Source of the DNA: CAKZLS01 sp963771545
GTDB taxonomy: Bacteria; Pseudomonadota; Alphaproteobacteria; Rhodospirillales; Defluviicoccaceae
Assembly (NCBI GenBank): GCA_963771545.1
Contig: CAVYTX010000002.1
Span: forward strand, 1,240,001-1,304,000
Length of the DNA: 64,000 nt
Direction of reading: 5' to 3'
The position numbers and the translations under genes were made by a program. A model generated the notes under the pieces. It had not been told where the DNA came from and did no database searches. It saw only the letters and a program-made list of their open reading frames with translations. Of the stretch, positions 17,537 through 25,542 are shown one piece after another; within the stretch, counting starts at the first letter, position 1; each line of letters begins with the position of its first letter.

Positions 17537-18303
17537 GTCAGTGTTCCCGTGAACTCTTCGGTCGACGCATGCGGTAACGTCACCGTGACAGCGAGCGGAG
17601 CCTTCGCCTGATTCCGCTCGATAAGCAGCAACTCGGTTTCCGGCGGGCTGAAATAAACATAGATGGGGTCAAGCTGCACGAACGACGCGAGCGCCGTATC
17701 GTCGGCCTTGACCAGCGCTCCGATGTTGACGAGCGTACGGCCGACGCGGCCGTCGAACGGCGCTTCGACCCGCGTAAATTCGAGATTGATCTTTGCCTGC
17801 TCGATTTCCCCTTTGTACACGCCAATGGCGGCCTCGGTTTTCGCCTCGAGCTCAATGGCCTGATCGAGCTGTTGCCGTGCGGCGGCGCCGGCACTGGCCG
17901 CTTTCGCATATCGATTTTGCGTGGCCTTGGCGTACTTTAGGACTGCCTCCTGCTCTTGAAGTTGAGCTTTCCTCTGATCAAGGACCGCCTGAAACGGGCG
18001 CGGATCGATCACGTAAAGCGTTTCGCCGGCGGCGACGGTGCTTCCCTCGGTGAAGGTGCGCCGGAGCAGATATCCGGTAACCTGGGCCCGCAATTCGATG
18101 GCCTTCACCGCCGCCGTCGTCCCGGTGTAAACGCGCTCCTCCGGGACGGACTGCTCCACGACCTCGGCGACCGTCACCTTCGGCGCGGGTTTTCCGGCAT
18201 TGGTCGCGGCGTCATCGGCCCGCGCGGCCACCGCGAGCATTGTCATTCCGCCAATCGCGAGCGCGGCCAAAGGTTGCCCTAAGACATTATGAAACAATGA
18301 CAA
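17537..18303 (-). pseudogene. RND periplasmic adaptor, truncated at the 3' end
   Basis: An AcrA/MexA-type membrane-fusion protein that starts well: TTG at 18303 behind GGGGAGGA, a signal peptide (AALAIGGMTMLAVAARA), the first lipoyl half and hairpin (VYTGTTAAVKAIELRAQVTG, then TEGSTVAAGETLYVIDPRPF), a coiled-coil hairpin, and the second lipoyl half (VEAPFDGRVGRTLVNIGALV). It breaks off at EEFTGTLTF, where the beta-barrel should continue, and is followed by pump sequence. The rest of the adaptor and most of the pump gene, probably about 3 to 3.5 kb judged from family lengths, have been deleted. Confidence 0.85.
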
Positions 18304-18615
18304 GGCGTCCGTCCTCCCCGCGCGATGCGAACCCCTTGCATTGAGCCGCCGCGCGTGCTCCCTGTCAAGCATGGCGGGTCGGCGGCTCCAATCCTTCATC
18401 CGGCGCCGATGGTTTCAGTCCCACCGCTTTACCGCCTGCACCGGTCCGCATCGACGGGCGTTTCCTGGTGAAAGGCGGTTCGTGGGACGACAAGGGATGC
18501 GGCGTCTGCCGGCCGGCGGCGCGCCACGCCCGTCCCGCCGGTCTCAAACACATCCTGATCGGCTTCCGTCTGGTGCGGGAAAACTGACGAACCGGCCGCG
18601 GTTTATCCGCGCGTC
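18304..18615. other. Gene-free stretch between adaptor remnant and GFA gene
   Basis: Holds the upstream region of the adaptor gene. I looked for a tRNA because the motif near 18405-18420 faintly resembles a T-arm, but no cloverleaf forms. Nothing else is supported. Confidence 0.4.
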
Positions 18616-19113
18616 TCACTCCCGGACAAACAGTCTCCGCCATCGCGCCAGGCTGCCCTCGGGCCAGTAGTCGTTGCGATCGTAATAGTCTTCCACGGCG
18701 GGAACGCCTGGCGGGAGAACCACCCACGGCTGTTTCGAACGCGTGTAGATGTGGATGTCGGGCGGGAGCCGATCCGGTTCGTCGAGCGTGCCGACGCGCA
18801 CGAAACACACCGCGTCGCCCGCCCCGGCGTAGTGGCTCCATAGAGCAACGCGGCACGCGGGACAACGAACGACCCTCTGTCCGCGGCCGCTCTCCGTCGG
18901 CGTATTCACCGTTTCCGGGGCGCCCCGCAAAAGCATGACGCGATCCGCTTCGATCATGGCGTTGAGCGCAAAGGATGCGCCGGTTTCGCGCTGACACCAG
19001 CGGCAATGACAACAGTGGACGATCATCGGCCTGCTGGTCATACGATAACGCACCGCGCCGCACGCGCAGCCTCCATCCAGGGGCAGATTGCCGTTCTCGG
19101 CCAAAATGACCAT
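18616..19113 (-). CDS. GFA/CENP-V-fold zinc protein
   Basis: 165 residues from the ATG at 19113; a longer in-frame start at 19197 exists but adds sequence the family lacks. The glutathione-dependent formaldehyde-activating (GFA) fold is shown by its cysteines: GGCACGAVRY, HCCHCRWCQRETG and VVRCPACRVALW. Prototype members bind two zinc ions and were proposed to speed S-hydroxymethylglutathione formation, but most family members are of unknown role. It stands alone beside mobile-element debris. Confidence 0.85.
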   Translation of the reverse strand: MVILAENGNLPLDGGCACGAVRYRMTSRPMIVHCCHCRWCQRETGASFALNAMIEADRVMLLRGAPETVNTPTESGRGQRVVRCPACRVALWSHYAGAGDAVCFVRVGTLDEPDRLPPDIHIYTRSKQPWVVLPPGVPAVEDYYDRNDYWPEGSLARWRRLFVRE

Positions 19114-19220
19114 CTCTCCGCGTCCCGCCACGACCGCCTGCCGCGCTCCCCGGTTTTCCACGAACCGCATATTGGATGGGCCGCGGTCATCTGGCAACCG
19201 TTCCGGGTCCAGGGGAATGC

Positions 19221-19429
19221 ATCGAGAACAGTCTCCATTGGGTGCTCGATGTCATCATGAACGAGGACTACGCCCGCAACCGAAAGGAAATGGTCCAAAG
19301 AACTTGGCCGTGCTCCGCCACATCGCCCTCAACATCGTCCGCAAAGAAAAATCCAAAGGTTCCATGCGCGTCAAATTCGAACGCGCCGGATGGAATAACG
19401 ATTTCCTCCCATCGAATGCGCTTACCTGA
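19221..19429 (+). pseudogene. ISAs1-family transposase, C-terminal remnant
   Basis: The frame at 19221 reads SLHWVLDVIMNEDYARNRK, the conserved end of ISAs1-type transposases. After a one-base shift near 19285 another frame continues GPKNLAVLRHIALNIVRKEK and VKFERAGWNNDF. Everything upstream of this is gone. Confidence 0.75.
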
Positions 19430-19964
19430 ACGGATTGGTTGTGGAGGCGCCCGAGCGATCGACGCGCGGTTGGCCGAACGAGTTGTCTCCGGCGCCGCTC
19501 GCGATAACACCGCACTTTTTGACGTAGCTGATTGCCTGAGACGAGCCCTGCAAACTGTAGTGGCCGACCAGATTTCCCCTTTCGCTATAAATCTCCATGT
19601 CGAGAGAGCGGTGCAATTCCCGCTCGCCGACCGGGTACAACCTCATTCCCACGGCGGTGGGACTCAGGGAGGAAAACGTACCGCATTGCCAGCGTTGGCC
19701 ATCGAAGCGAAAATGCACCTCGTATCCTTCGTTTTCCGGTATGTTCCAGTCCTCGTCGGCGAACAGGAAAAAGACCGAGTCGCCATCGGACATGAAACCA
19801 ATAACGGTGTCGGATTCCGTGTAAACCGCATAAACGAAACAGGCGCTGTCGCCCCTGTCATACCTCAAAGTCCAGCCCGCGGCACCGGGAACAACCGCTT
19901 CTTCGGCAAACGCGATTGAATGCGACACTATAATAAAACAGACGGCAACACATAATTGTTTCAT
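19422..19964 (-). CDS. Hypothetical secreted protein
   Basis: 180 residues with a clear signal peptide (MKQLCVAVCFIIVSHSIAFA, cleavage after AFA) and a beta-rich mature part with alternating aromatic and acidic residues. Two cysteines (in SACFVY and KKCGV regions) plus one at WQCGTF could form a disulfide. I do not recognise the family. Base composition is lower in GC than most neighbours and the 3' end touches the ISAs1 remnant, so it may be acquired. Confidence 0.6.
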   Translation of the reverse strand: MKQLCVAVCFIIVSHSIAFAEEAVVPGAAGWTLRYDRGDSACFVYAVYTESDTVIGFMSDGDSVFFLFADEDWNIPENEGYEVHFRFDGQRWQCGTFSSLSPTAVGMRLYPVGERELHRSLDMEIYSERGNLVGHYSLQGSSQAISYVKKCGVIASGAGDNSFGQPRVDRSGASTTNPFR

Positions 19965-20107
19965 TGTTTTTGCCCGTCGCCGCCCGTTACTATCTCCACC
20001 CCCGTGTTATCCAAATGCTCCTGACACAATACCACGCCGCCCGGTCCGAAACGACACCCAGTTGAGTATGTTCATTCCCACGGAACCTAGCCCGGAGCCC
20101 CAAGGCC

Positions 20108-21463
20108 TCAGGAGCTTTTCATAAACTCGATCAGCAGCGCCTTGTCCTTCTCGGTTAATTCGCCGCCGGGACCCGAGCCTCGCGGGGTTATTCCATGGCG
20201 AGGGGCCGGCGCCGGCACGGGGGTCAGGCGGCTGGGGGTTGGCTTTTTCGGTCGATCGATCTCTTGTTGGGCCTTGATGATGCGCGCATACCCGAACGCC
20301 CACGCCGCCTCCTCGGCTTCGGCCGCCGCTGAGTTTATGGAGGCGGAAAATCCGTTAAGCGTCTCGGCCGCGGATCTGTAGTTCTCCGCCGCCCCGCGCA
20401 ACGTGTTACCCAATTTTTCCGTGGAAATGTAAAGCGCGGCCGCTTGGGCCATGGCCAAGTCGTTCGTGCCTTGGGTCGCCGCCTTCTTATTATTCCTGGC
20501 CGCCCTGAGCATGGCTTGCGCCTGAGCATCGATATCGGTCGACATGGCGCTCATTGTTCGGGCCGATTCCGAAAGATACTGTTCGAGTTCGGTGAGGGAT
20601 CCTGCAAGCGCGAACAATCCCTTTTGATCGCGGTTTCCGATCGCGTCTCCGATATCAATGACGGCTCCAAAATACGCATTCCCCGCCGTACTCAACTCGG
20701 CGGCCCGCAACGCCTCGGCGCTCTGGGCCGCCACCGCGTCGGCGTCGCTCTGTTCGCGTTGAAACACGGTGCCGTGGGCAAAAATCTTCTCGGCGGCGTC
20801 GACCGTGTCGAGGAGCGGGAGCGCGTGCTGCAAGGCGCCGTAAGCAGCCACATAGATGCGGATACGTCCGGTGAATTGGGTAGCCTTTGTGGCTTCCGCA
20901 TCGAGGCGGGCGATGGCGCGGGCGGTATCACTGGAGAGGCTGGCTCGCGCCCCGGTCTGCCCGCTCGCTGTCCCGCCCGTGGGCATGGCGCCCGGCGCGC
21001 CCACCGCTGGGCCGGAAGTCTTCGGCATGGCGCCCGGCGCGCCCACGGCTGGGCCGGCAGTCTTCGGCGGAGCGGCCGGCGTGCTGGACTTCGACGCTCG
21101 CAGGTGTTTTTCAAGTTCCTCCAGTCGAGGCGGGCCGGGGGGTACCTTGGGTGGTTGCCCGCCACGTGGACGCGTTGGTGGCTGGTGGACGGGCAACTGC
21201 GGTCCTTTCGAGAACTCGCCCTTAATCCTTTTGAGCCTATCCCTCGGAAAGGGGACCGGATCCAATAAGGGCTCCTTGCCGGGGTCCGGGCCGCCTCCCG
21301 TGGGCGCAATGTGGCCGCTGGCATTGGACCACTCCGATAAGACACCGCTCGTTGTCGTCCCTTTGCCAAAGCGAACCTGTCCCGCGTACTCCACGCGTTC
21401 TCCCTTTGCGAGGGTCAGATGTCCCGGGGAGGGGGCGTCAATCCTTGGCAGTTTATGCTGCAA
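20108..21463 (-). CDS. C-terminal part of split DUF4157 toxin-like protein
   Basis: 451 residues if begun at the TTG at 21463, but the frame is open upstream and reads GNYDFVVRKGQIFALQHK, joining the DUF4157 protein after a -1 shift. The front has a GHLTLAKGERVEYAGQV...SNASGHIAPTG stretch like that following DUF4157 in polymorphic toxins. A Pro/Ala linker with a 14-residue repeat comes next, then a long Ala-rich helical region (about 185-410) resembling WXG/LXG-like or phage-tail helical bundles, and a KKPTPSRLTPVPAPAP tail. The toxic activity, if any, is not recognisable. Confidence 0.6.
   Translation of the reverse strand: MQHKLPRIDAPSPGHLTLAKGERVEYAGQVRFGKGTTTSGVLSEWSNASGHIAPTGGGPDPGKEPLLDPVPFPRDRLKRIKGEFSKGPQLPVHQPPTRPRGGQPPKVPPGPPRLEELEKHLRASKSSTPAAPPKTAGPAVGAPGAMPKTSGPAVGAPGAMPTGGTASGQTGARASLSSDTARAIARLDAEATKATQFTGRIRIYVAAYGALQHALPLLDTVDAAEKIFAHGTVFQREQSDADAVAAQSAEALRAAELSTAGNAYFGAVIDIGDAIGNRDQKGLFALAGSLTELEQYLSESARTMSAMSTDIDAQAQAMLRAARNNKKAATQGTNDLAMAQAAALYISTEKLGNTLRGAAENYRSAAETLNGFSASINSAAAEAEEAAWAFGYARIIKAQQEIDRPKKPTPSRLTPVPAPAPRHGITPRGSGPGGELTEKDKALLIEFMKSS
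20984..21067. repeat. 42-bp tandem repeat inside the coding sequence
   Basis: Two 42-nt units (20984-21025, 21026-21067) encode the 14-residue repeat with core GPAVGAPGAMP in the linker of the toxin-like protein. Confidence 0.85.
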
Positions 21464-21486
21464 GGCAAATATTTGGCCTTTTCGAA

Positions 21487-22335
21487 CTACAAAATCGTAG
21501 TTACCTTTTGCGCGAGGCGATCACCTTTGGGACCGACTTCATACCAAAGCTCCCCGACTTTTTCGAGCCGGACGATGCGCGCGGAAGGCTGATCGTCTTC
21601 AGGATATATGTTTCCATAAGTAGGTTTGGAGTCAGGGGGTTGCAGCCGCACGACCGCCGCGGCTGTAGAATTCGCGCGCTGCTGGACGACATGCGCCAGT
21701 TCATGCGCCAGCAGCCGCCGTCCCTGTAGCGCGCGCGGCTGATAACGGCCCGCGTCGAAAACCACATGCGTCGCCACCGTGTAGGCGGCGGCGCCGATCA
21801 ACCTCGCGGATTCGGCCGCGCGCCCATCCGCGTGAATGCGAACATCGCCGAACCTGTGACCGAAGCGCTGTTCGAAGTGGGCACGCGCGGCCGCGTCGAG
21901 CGATTGACCGGGCGAGCGGAGCACTTCATGGATGACCGCTGGCGCCTCGCCGACGGCCGATTGCGGCCCCGCCGGATGTTTTTGAAGTCCTTCCCCCGGC
22001 TTCGGCGCGGACGCAACCGAATGGTCCCGCTCAGGTGCCCGCATCGCTTCGTCAGCGGCACAATCGGCCTCCCGCTCCAGCGGATCGTTGACCGCGCCAA
22101 CGGCAAGCCGCGGCTGGGCCGGTTTAGATGGGGCTCGCTGATCGGGCGGGAAGATCGGAACCTTGCTGAAATCGAAATTCGCGCGCCGCACAAACTCAGC
22201 ATGGCACGTCCGTGGCGGCTGAGCCTCCTGCTCATCGCGGGAGCTGGAATTGCGTTGTGCCCCTTCGGCGTGACGAGTCGCACTCGCACACCCGGCGGTT
22301 TTGGCCGTTGTCGCTTTGACTGGCGGAGCGAACAT
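21487..22335 (-). CDS. DUF4157 (eCIS-core-type) protein, N-terminal part
   Basis: 282 residues, start supported by AAGGAG 9 bp upstream. The DUF4157 features are clear: NDPLEREADCAADEAMR (83-99), SPGQSLDAAARAHFEQRFGH (141-160), FGDVRIHAD (162-170), AAYTVATHVVFDAGRY and the HELAHVVQQ motif (211-219), a metallopeptidase-like helix. Such domains precede toxins and occur on cargo of extracellular contractile injection systems; no such apparatus is in the window. The frame stops at 21487 while the adjacent frame continues the protein, so the intact gene would span 20108-22335 (about 740 residues). Cause: mutation, sequencing indel or, less likely, frameshifting at the CAAAAG run. Confidence 0.8.
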   Translation of the reverse strand: MFAPPVKATTAKTAGCASATRHAEGAQRNSSSRDEQEAQPPRTCHAEFVRRANFDFSKVPIFPPDQRAPSKPAQPRLAVGAVNDPLEREADCAADEAMRAPERDHSVASAPKPGEGLQKHPAGPQSAVGEAPAVIHEVLRSPGQSLDAAARAHFEQRFGHRFGDVRIHADGRAAESARLIGAAAYTVATHVVFDAGRYQPRALQGRRLLAHELAHVVQQRANSTAAAVVRLQPPDSKPTYGNIYPEDDQPSARIVRLEKVGELWYEVGPKGDRLAQKVTTIL

Positions 22336-22377
22336 TGCAGCGCACTCCTTGTTTGAAGATGTAGCCGGCAGTCCTGT

Positions 22378-23193
22378 TTAGAACGTGCGGGTTTCCCCCG
22401 GCTCCATGACAACGACTTCCCCGCCATAGTCGCCGAGAGCCTCCTTGAACTGCTCGGGCGTGCCTTTCAGCGGCGGGAAGGTTCCATAGTGCATGGGAAC
22501 GACGGCCGGGGTCTTGAGCAGCTCCGTGACGGCGTAAGCGGCGTGGGCGGGATCCATGGTGAAATGACCGCCGATGGGCAACATGGCGACGTCCGGTTTG
22601 TAGTAGGAGCCGATGAACGCCATGTCGGTGAACACGCCGGTGTCCCCGGCATGATAGAAGGTCTTGCCGTCCTCCAACCGGATAATATAGCCGGCCGGCT
22701 CTCCGCCCGGGTGTACGACCGGTTTCCCCGACAGCGGATCGCGATGCACCAGTTCGGAACTGTGTTCGGCCCGCACCATGGTGATGGCGATGCCGTCGCC
22801 AAGCGGCTGGATGGAGCCGCTCTTGTTGAAGCGGATGAGCTGGTCCATGGGCAGGATCTCGAGCGCCGCGAAGGTCTGCCCCAAATCGGCGTTCATGGCC
22901 ACCTTGGCGCCGGTCATCCGGGCGATCTCGGCGGTGTCGCCCACATGGTCGCCATGCCCGTGGGTGACGAGAATCAGATCCACCTTGCCGAGTCCGGCGA
23001 GTTCCTTCAGGGCCTCCGGAGTTTTCGGGTTCTTGGTGATGAACGGATCGATCAGGATCACCTTCCCGCCCGGGGTGGTGATCTTGAACGCCGAGTGACC
23101 GAACCATTGGACGTCCGCCGCCTGGACAATGCCCACTGACATCAGAGCCAGCACGCACGCGCCTATGACCGAATTCAGTACCTGATGGGTCAT
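22378..23193 (-). CDS. Metallo-beta-lactamase-fold metal-dependent hydrolase
   Basis: 271 residues from the ATG at 23193, preceded by GGGAGG. A signal peptide (VIGACVLALMSVGIVQAAD) suggests export. The UPF0173-like core begins VQWFGHSAFKI and carries LVTHGHGDHVGD (the H-x-H-x-D-H motif), a later histidine in TMVRAEHSS, the bridging Asp in TFYHAGDTGVFTDM and the last His in VVPMHYGTFP. Substrate unknown; relatives are often annotated as L-ascorbate-6-phosphate-lactonase-like. It stands alone downstream of the DUF4157 gene, with no evident link to it. Confidence 0.88.
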   Translation of the reverse strand: MTHQVLNSVIGACVLALMSVGIVQAADVQWFGHSAFKITTPGGKVILIDPFITKNPKTPEALKELAGLGKVDLILVTHGHGDHVGDTAEIARMTGAKVAMNADLGQTFAALEILPMDQLIRFNKSGSIQPLGDGIAITMVRAEHSSELVHRDPLSGKPVVHPGGEPAGYIIRLEDGKTFYHAGDTGVFTDMAFIGSYYKPDVAMLPIGGHFTMDPAHAAYAVTELLKTPAVVPMHYGTFPPLKGTPEQFKEALGDYGGEVVVMEPGETRTF

Positions 23194-23273
23194 GTGGAAC
23201 CTCCCATTGATCAAGACAATTTGTTTGTCCGTTCTTGGTCACATAACGCGGGGACCATCGAGGGCAAGCCCAA

Positions 23274-23771
23274 CTAAAGCTTCAGGCCGAGAAACATGAC
23301 GTCGTCGATGGGGTTGGCGACGTAGGCGTCGATTTCGACGAAGCCGAGGGACCGGTAAAGCGCCACCGCCGCTGCCATGCGCTTGAGCGTATCCAGCTTC
23401 ATGGTCCGATACCCCCGCTCCCGTGCCCAGGCGATTGAGAATGCCGCGAGGTGGCGGCCGAGCCCGACGCCGTGCCACACCGGATCCACCCACAGGCGCT
23501 TCATTTCGCAGACGTCGGAATCCGCCAAAGGTTTGACGGCGATCACTCCCACGGCCCCGCCTTCCGTGGGCCTCGCGAGCCAGATGTTGCCGCCGGGCGG
23601 CGCATAGACGCCGGGTAGGTTCCTAAGTTCCGCATCGAAGCCCTGGAAACAGAAGGTATGGTTAAAGCTCGCCTCGAACCAGCGGGCGTAGTCGAGGAAC
23701 AGCCGCGTGACCTCCGGCATGTCCGCCGGATCGCCGGTCTCGACGATGGAGAGGTTGTTCCACTCGGCCAT
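23274..23771 (-). CDS. GNAT-family N-acetyltransferase
   Basis: 165 residues with the acetyl-CoA binding core: MKRLWVDPVWHGVGLGRHLA (motif A, V-G-L-G-R loop) and the LDTLKRMAAAVALYRSLGF motif B. It is an acyltransferase acting on a small molecule or peptide; substrate not predictable. Divergent from the next gene with about 145 bp between. Confidence 0.88.
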   Translation of the reverse strand: MAEWNNLSIVETGDPADMPEVTRLFLDYARWFEASFNHTFCFQGFDAELRNLPGVYAPPGGNIWLARPTEGGAVGVIAVKPLADSDVCEMKRLWVDPVWHGVGLGRHLAAFSIAWARERGYRTMKLDTLKRMAAAVALYRSLGFVEIDAYVANPIDDVMFLGLKL

Positions 23772-23917
23772 GGGTCACTCGGGCTGGCGTCAATCGCGGA
23801 AACATACCGCAACTCCGTGCCGGTTCCCAAGCGCTCTTGCCGGTCATCGGAAAGTGGACGACACTTGCCGTGTGCGCGGTCCGGGCCCGCGCGCGTCAAG
23901 GGGACGGGGACAACGAC

Positions 23918-24529
23918 GTGACGGCTGTCGACTTCACACGGTGGTTTCTGGCAATCTATTTCCTGGTTGTGGCCGCCTTCTACACGGTCCGCATCCTCGC
24001 GGAAAAGACGCGGACCGGAACGTCGCCGGTGTTTTCGGGCACACCCGGAACCGTTCATTTCGCCACGCATATGACCTTCCGGGTGTTTCGGGTGGCGATC
24101 CTCGGGGTGTGTTGCATTCGATTGGCGTGGCCTGGTTTCGACACCTATCTCGTTCCGCTGCCCGTTCTCTGGCTTCCCGCCGTCCTTCTGATGGGCGTCG
24201 TATTGCTGTTGACGAGCTTCGTTGCGGTTCTCTACGTCCACTTCTATCTGGGAGAGGACTGGCGATCGGGAACCCGGCAAGGCGGCGAATCCCGGCTGAT
24301 AACGTTGGGCCCGTACGCCCTCTCCCGCAACCCGATGATGCTGCTGGTCATGGCCGCGCAGATCGGCCTGTTTCTGGCGCTGCCCTCGGTGTTCACTCTC
24401 ATCTGCCTGGCGGCGGGCGTGTGGGCGGTCCGGGCCCAGGTCCGCGTGGAGGAGCAGATGCTGGAAGCGCGATACGGGGCGGCCTACGAAGCCTATGCCA
24501 ACCGAGCGCCCCGGTGGCTGCTGAAATGA
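23918..24529 (+). CDS. Isoprenylcysteine methyltransferase-like membrane protein
   Basis: 203 residues from a GTG at 23918 behind GGGGA. There are four or five hydrophobic helices (WFLAIYFLVVAAFYTVRIL, VFRVAILGVCCIRL, LLMGVVLLLTSFVAVLYV, MMLLVMAAQIGLFLALP). The conserved C-terminal part typical of the ICMT/phospholipid methyltransferase fold reads LITLGPYALSRNPMM, then RVEEQMLEARYGAAYEAY. These proteins use S-adenosylmethionine at the membrane. It precedes the hydroxyacid dehydrogenase by 31 bp and may be in the same transcript without sharing its function. Confidence 0.8.
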   Translation: MTAVDFTRWFLAIYFLVVAAFYTVRILAEKTRTGTSPVFSGTPGTVHFATHMTFRVFRVAILGVCCIRLAWPGFDTYLVPLPVLWLPAVLLMGVVLLLTSFVAVLYVHFYLGEDWRSGTRQGGESRLITLGPYALSRNPMMLLVMAAQIGLFLALPSVFTLICLAAGVWAVRAQVRVEEQMLEARYGAAYEAYANRAPRWLLK

Positions 24530-24560
24530 ATCGAACCAAAAACACCGCGAGCATACGCTC

Positions 24561-25517
24561 ATGACTCTGAACATCGTTATCCTCGACCGCGACACCCTGT
24601 CCCCCGAGACCGTTCTGCGACGCCCCGCGTTCGAGCACCGGTGGACCGAGTACGACCGCACCGGCCCGGACGAGGTGGTTGGGCGAATTTCCGACGCCGA
24701 TATCGTTATCACCAACAAGGCGCTGCTTCGACGCGAAACGCTCGAGAGCGCCGCGCGCCTGAAGATGATCGGGGTGGCCGCCACCGGTATCGACATCATC
24801 GATATCGCCTGCTGCCACCAGCGCGGGATCGTCGTCTCCAACATTCGCGGCTACGCCATCCACACCGTCCCCGAGCACACCTTCGCGCTGATCCTGGCGC
24901 TGCGCCGCAGCCTCATCGGCTACCGCGACGCGGTCAAGCGAGGCCGCTGGCGGGAAGCCGCGCAGTTCTGCTTCTTCGACCATCCCATCGGGGATCTGCA
25001 CGGCGGCCGCCTCGGCATCATCGGCGAGGGCGCCATCGGCCAGGCCGTGGCAAAGATCGCCAAGGCCTTCGGCATGACCCCAGTGTTCGCCGCCCACAAG
25101 GGCAGCGTCGGCCTGGGGCGCCTGTACACGCCCTGGGACGAGGTCCTGGAGACGAGCGACGTCATTACCCTGCACTGCCCGCTGACGCCCGCCAACCGGG
25201 ACATGATCGCCCTGCCCGAGTTCCGGGCTATGAAGCGCCGGCCGCTGGTGATCAACACGGCGCGCGGCGGCCTGATCAACGAGCAGGCGCTGGTCACCGC
25301 GCTCACAGAGGGCCTGATCGCCGGCGCCGCCATCGACGTGCTGTCCAGCGAACCGCCCGCCGAAGACCATCCGTTCCTGGGGTTGATGGACCGGCCCGAC
25401 TTCATCCTGACGCCGCACGTGGCCTGGGCCAGCCGCGAGGCCATCCAGACCCTCGCCGATCAACTGATGGACAACATCGAAGCCTTCGCCGCCGGCGCGC
25501 CAAGAAACGTGGTTTGA
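24561..25517 (+). CDS. D-2-hydroxyacid dehydrogenase (glycerate/hydroxypyruvate type)
   Basis: 318 residues. NAD(P)-dependent reduction of a 2-keto acid. The nucleotide-binding motif GIIGEGAIGQAVAK is in the middle. The catalytic arginine lies in VINTARGGLINEQAL, the glutamate in DVLSSEPPAED and the histidine in ILTPHVAWAS. The N-terminal catalytic half has GVAATGIDIIDIACC. The pattern is closest to the HprA glycerate dehydrogenase group. It begins a run of four genes with tiny gaps or overlaps (kinase, enolase-like, second dehydrogenase), suggesting a pathway through glycerate. Confidence 0.88.
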   Translation: MTLNIVILDRDTLSPETVLRRPAFEHRWTEYDRTGPDEVVGRISDADIVITNKALLRRETLESAARLKMIGVAATGIDIIDIACCHQRGIVVSNIRGYAIHTVPEHTFALILALRRSLIGYRDAVKRGRWREAAQFCFFDHPIGDLHGGRLGIIGEGAIGQAVAKIAKAFGMTPVFAAHKGSVGLGRLYTPWDEVLETSDVITLHCPLTPANRDMIALPEFRAMKRRPLVINTARGGLINEQALVTALTEGLIAGAAIDVLSSEPPAEDHPFLGLMDRPDFILTPHVAWASREAIQTLADQLMDNIEAFAAGAPRNVV

Positions 25518-25542
25518 TCCCGGCCCGAAGCAGATAAAAGCC

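Noticed and set aside
18380..18430. A possible tRNA, suggested by a T-arm-like GGTTTCAGTCCC
   Set aside because: No matching acceptor, anticodon and D arms can be formed on either strand.
21480..21505. Programmed -1 frameshifting in the DUF4157 gene
   Set aside because: The site is not a good slippery heptamer and similar single-base breaks occur in other genes of this region, so mutation or sequencing error is more likely.
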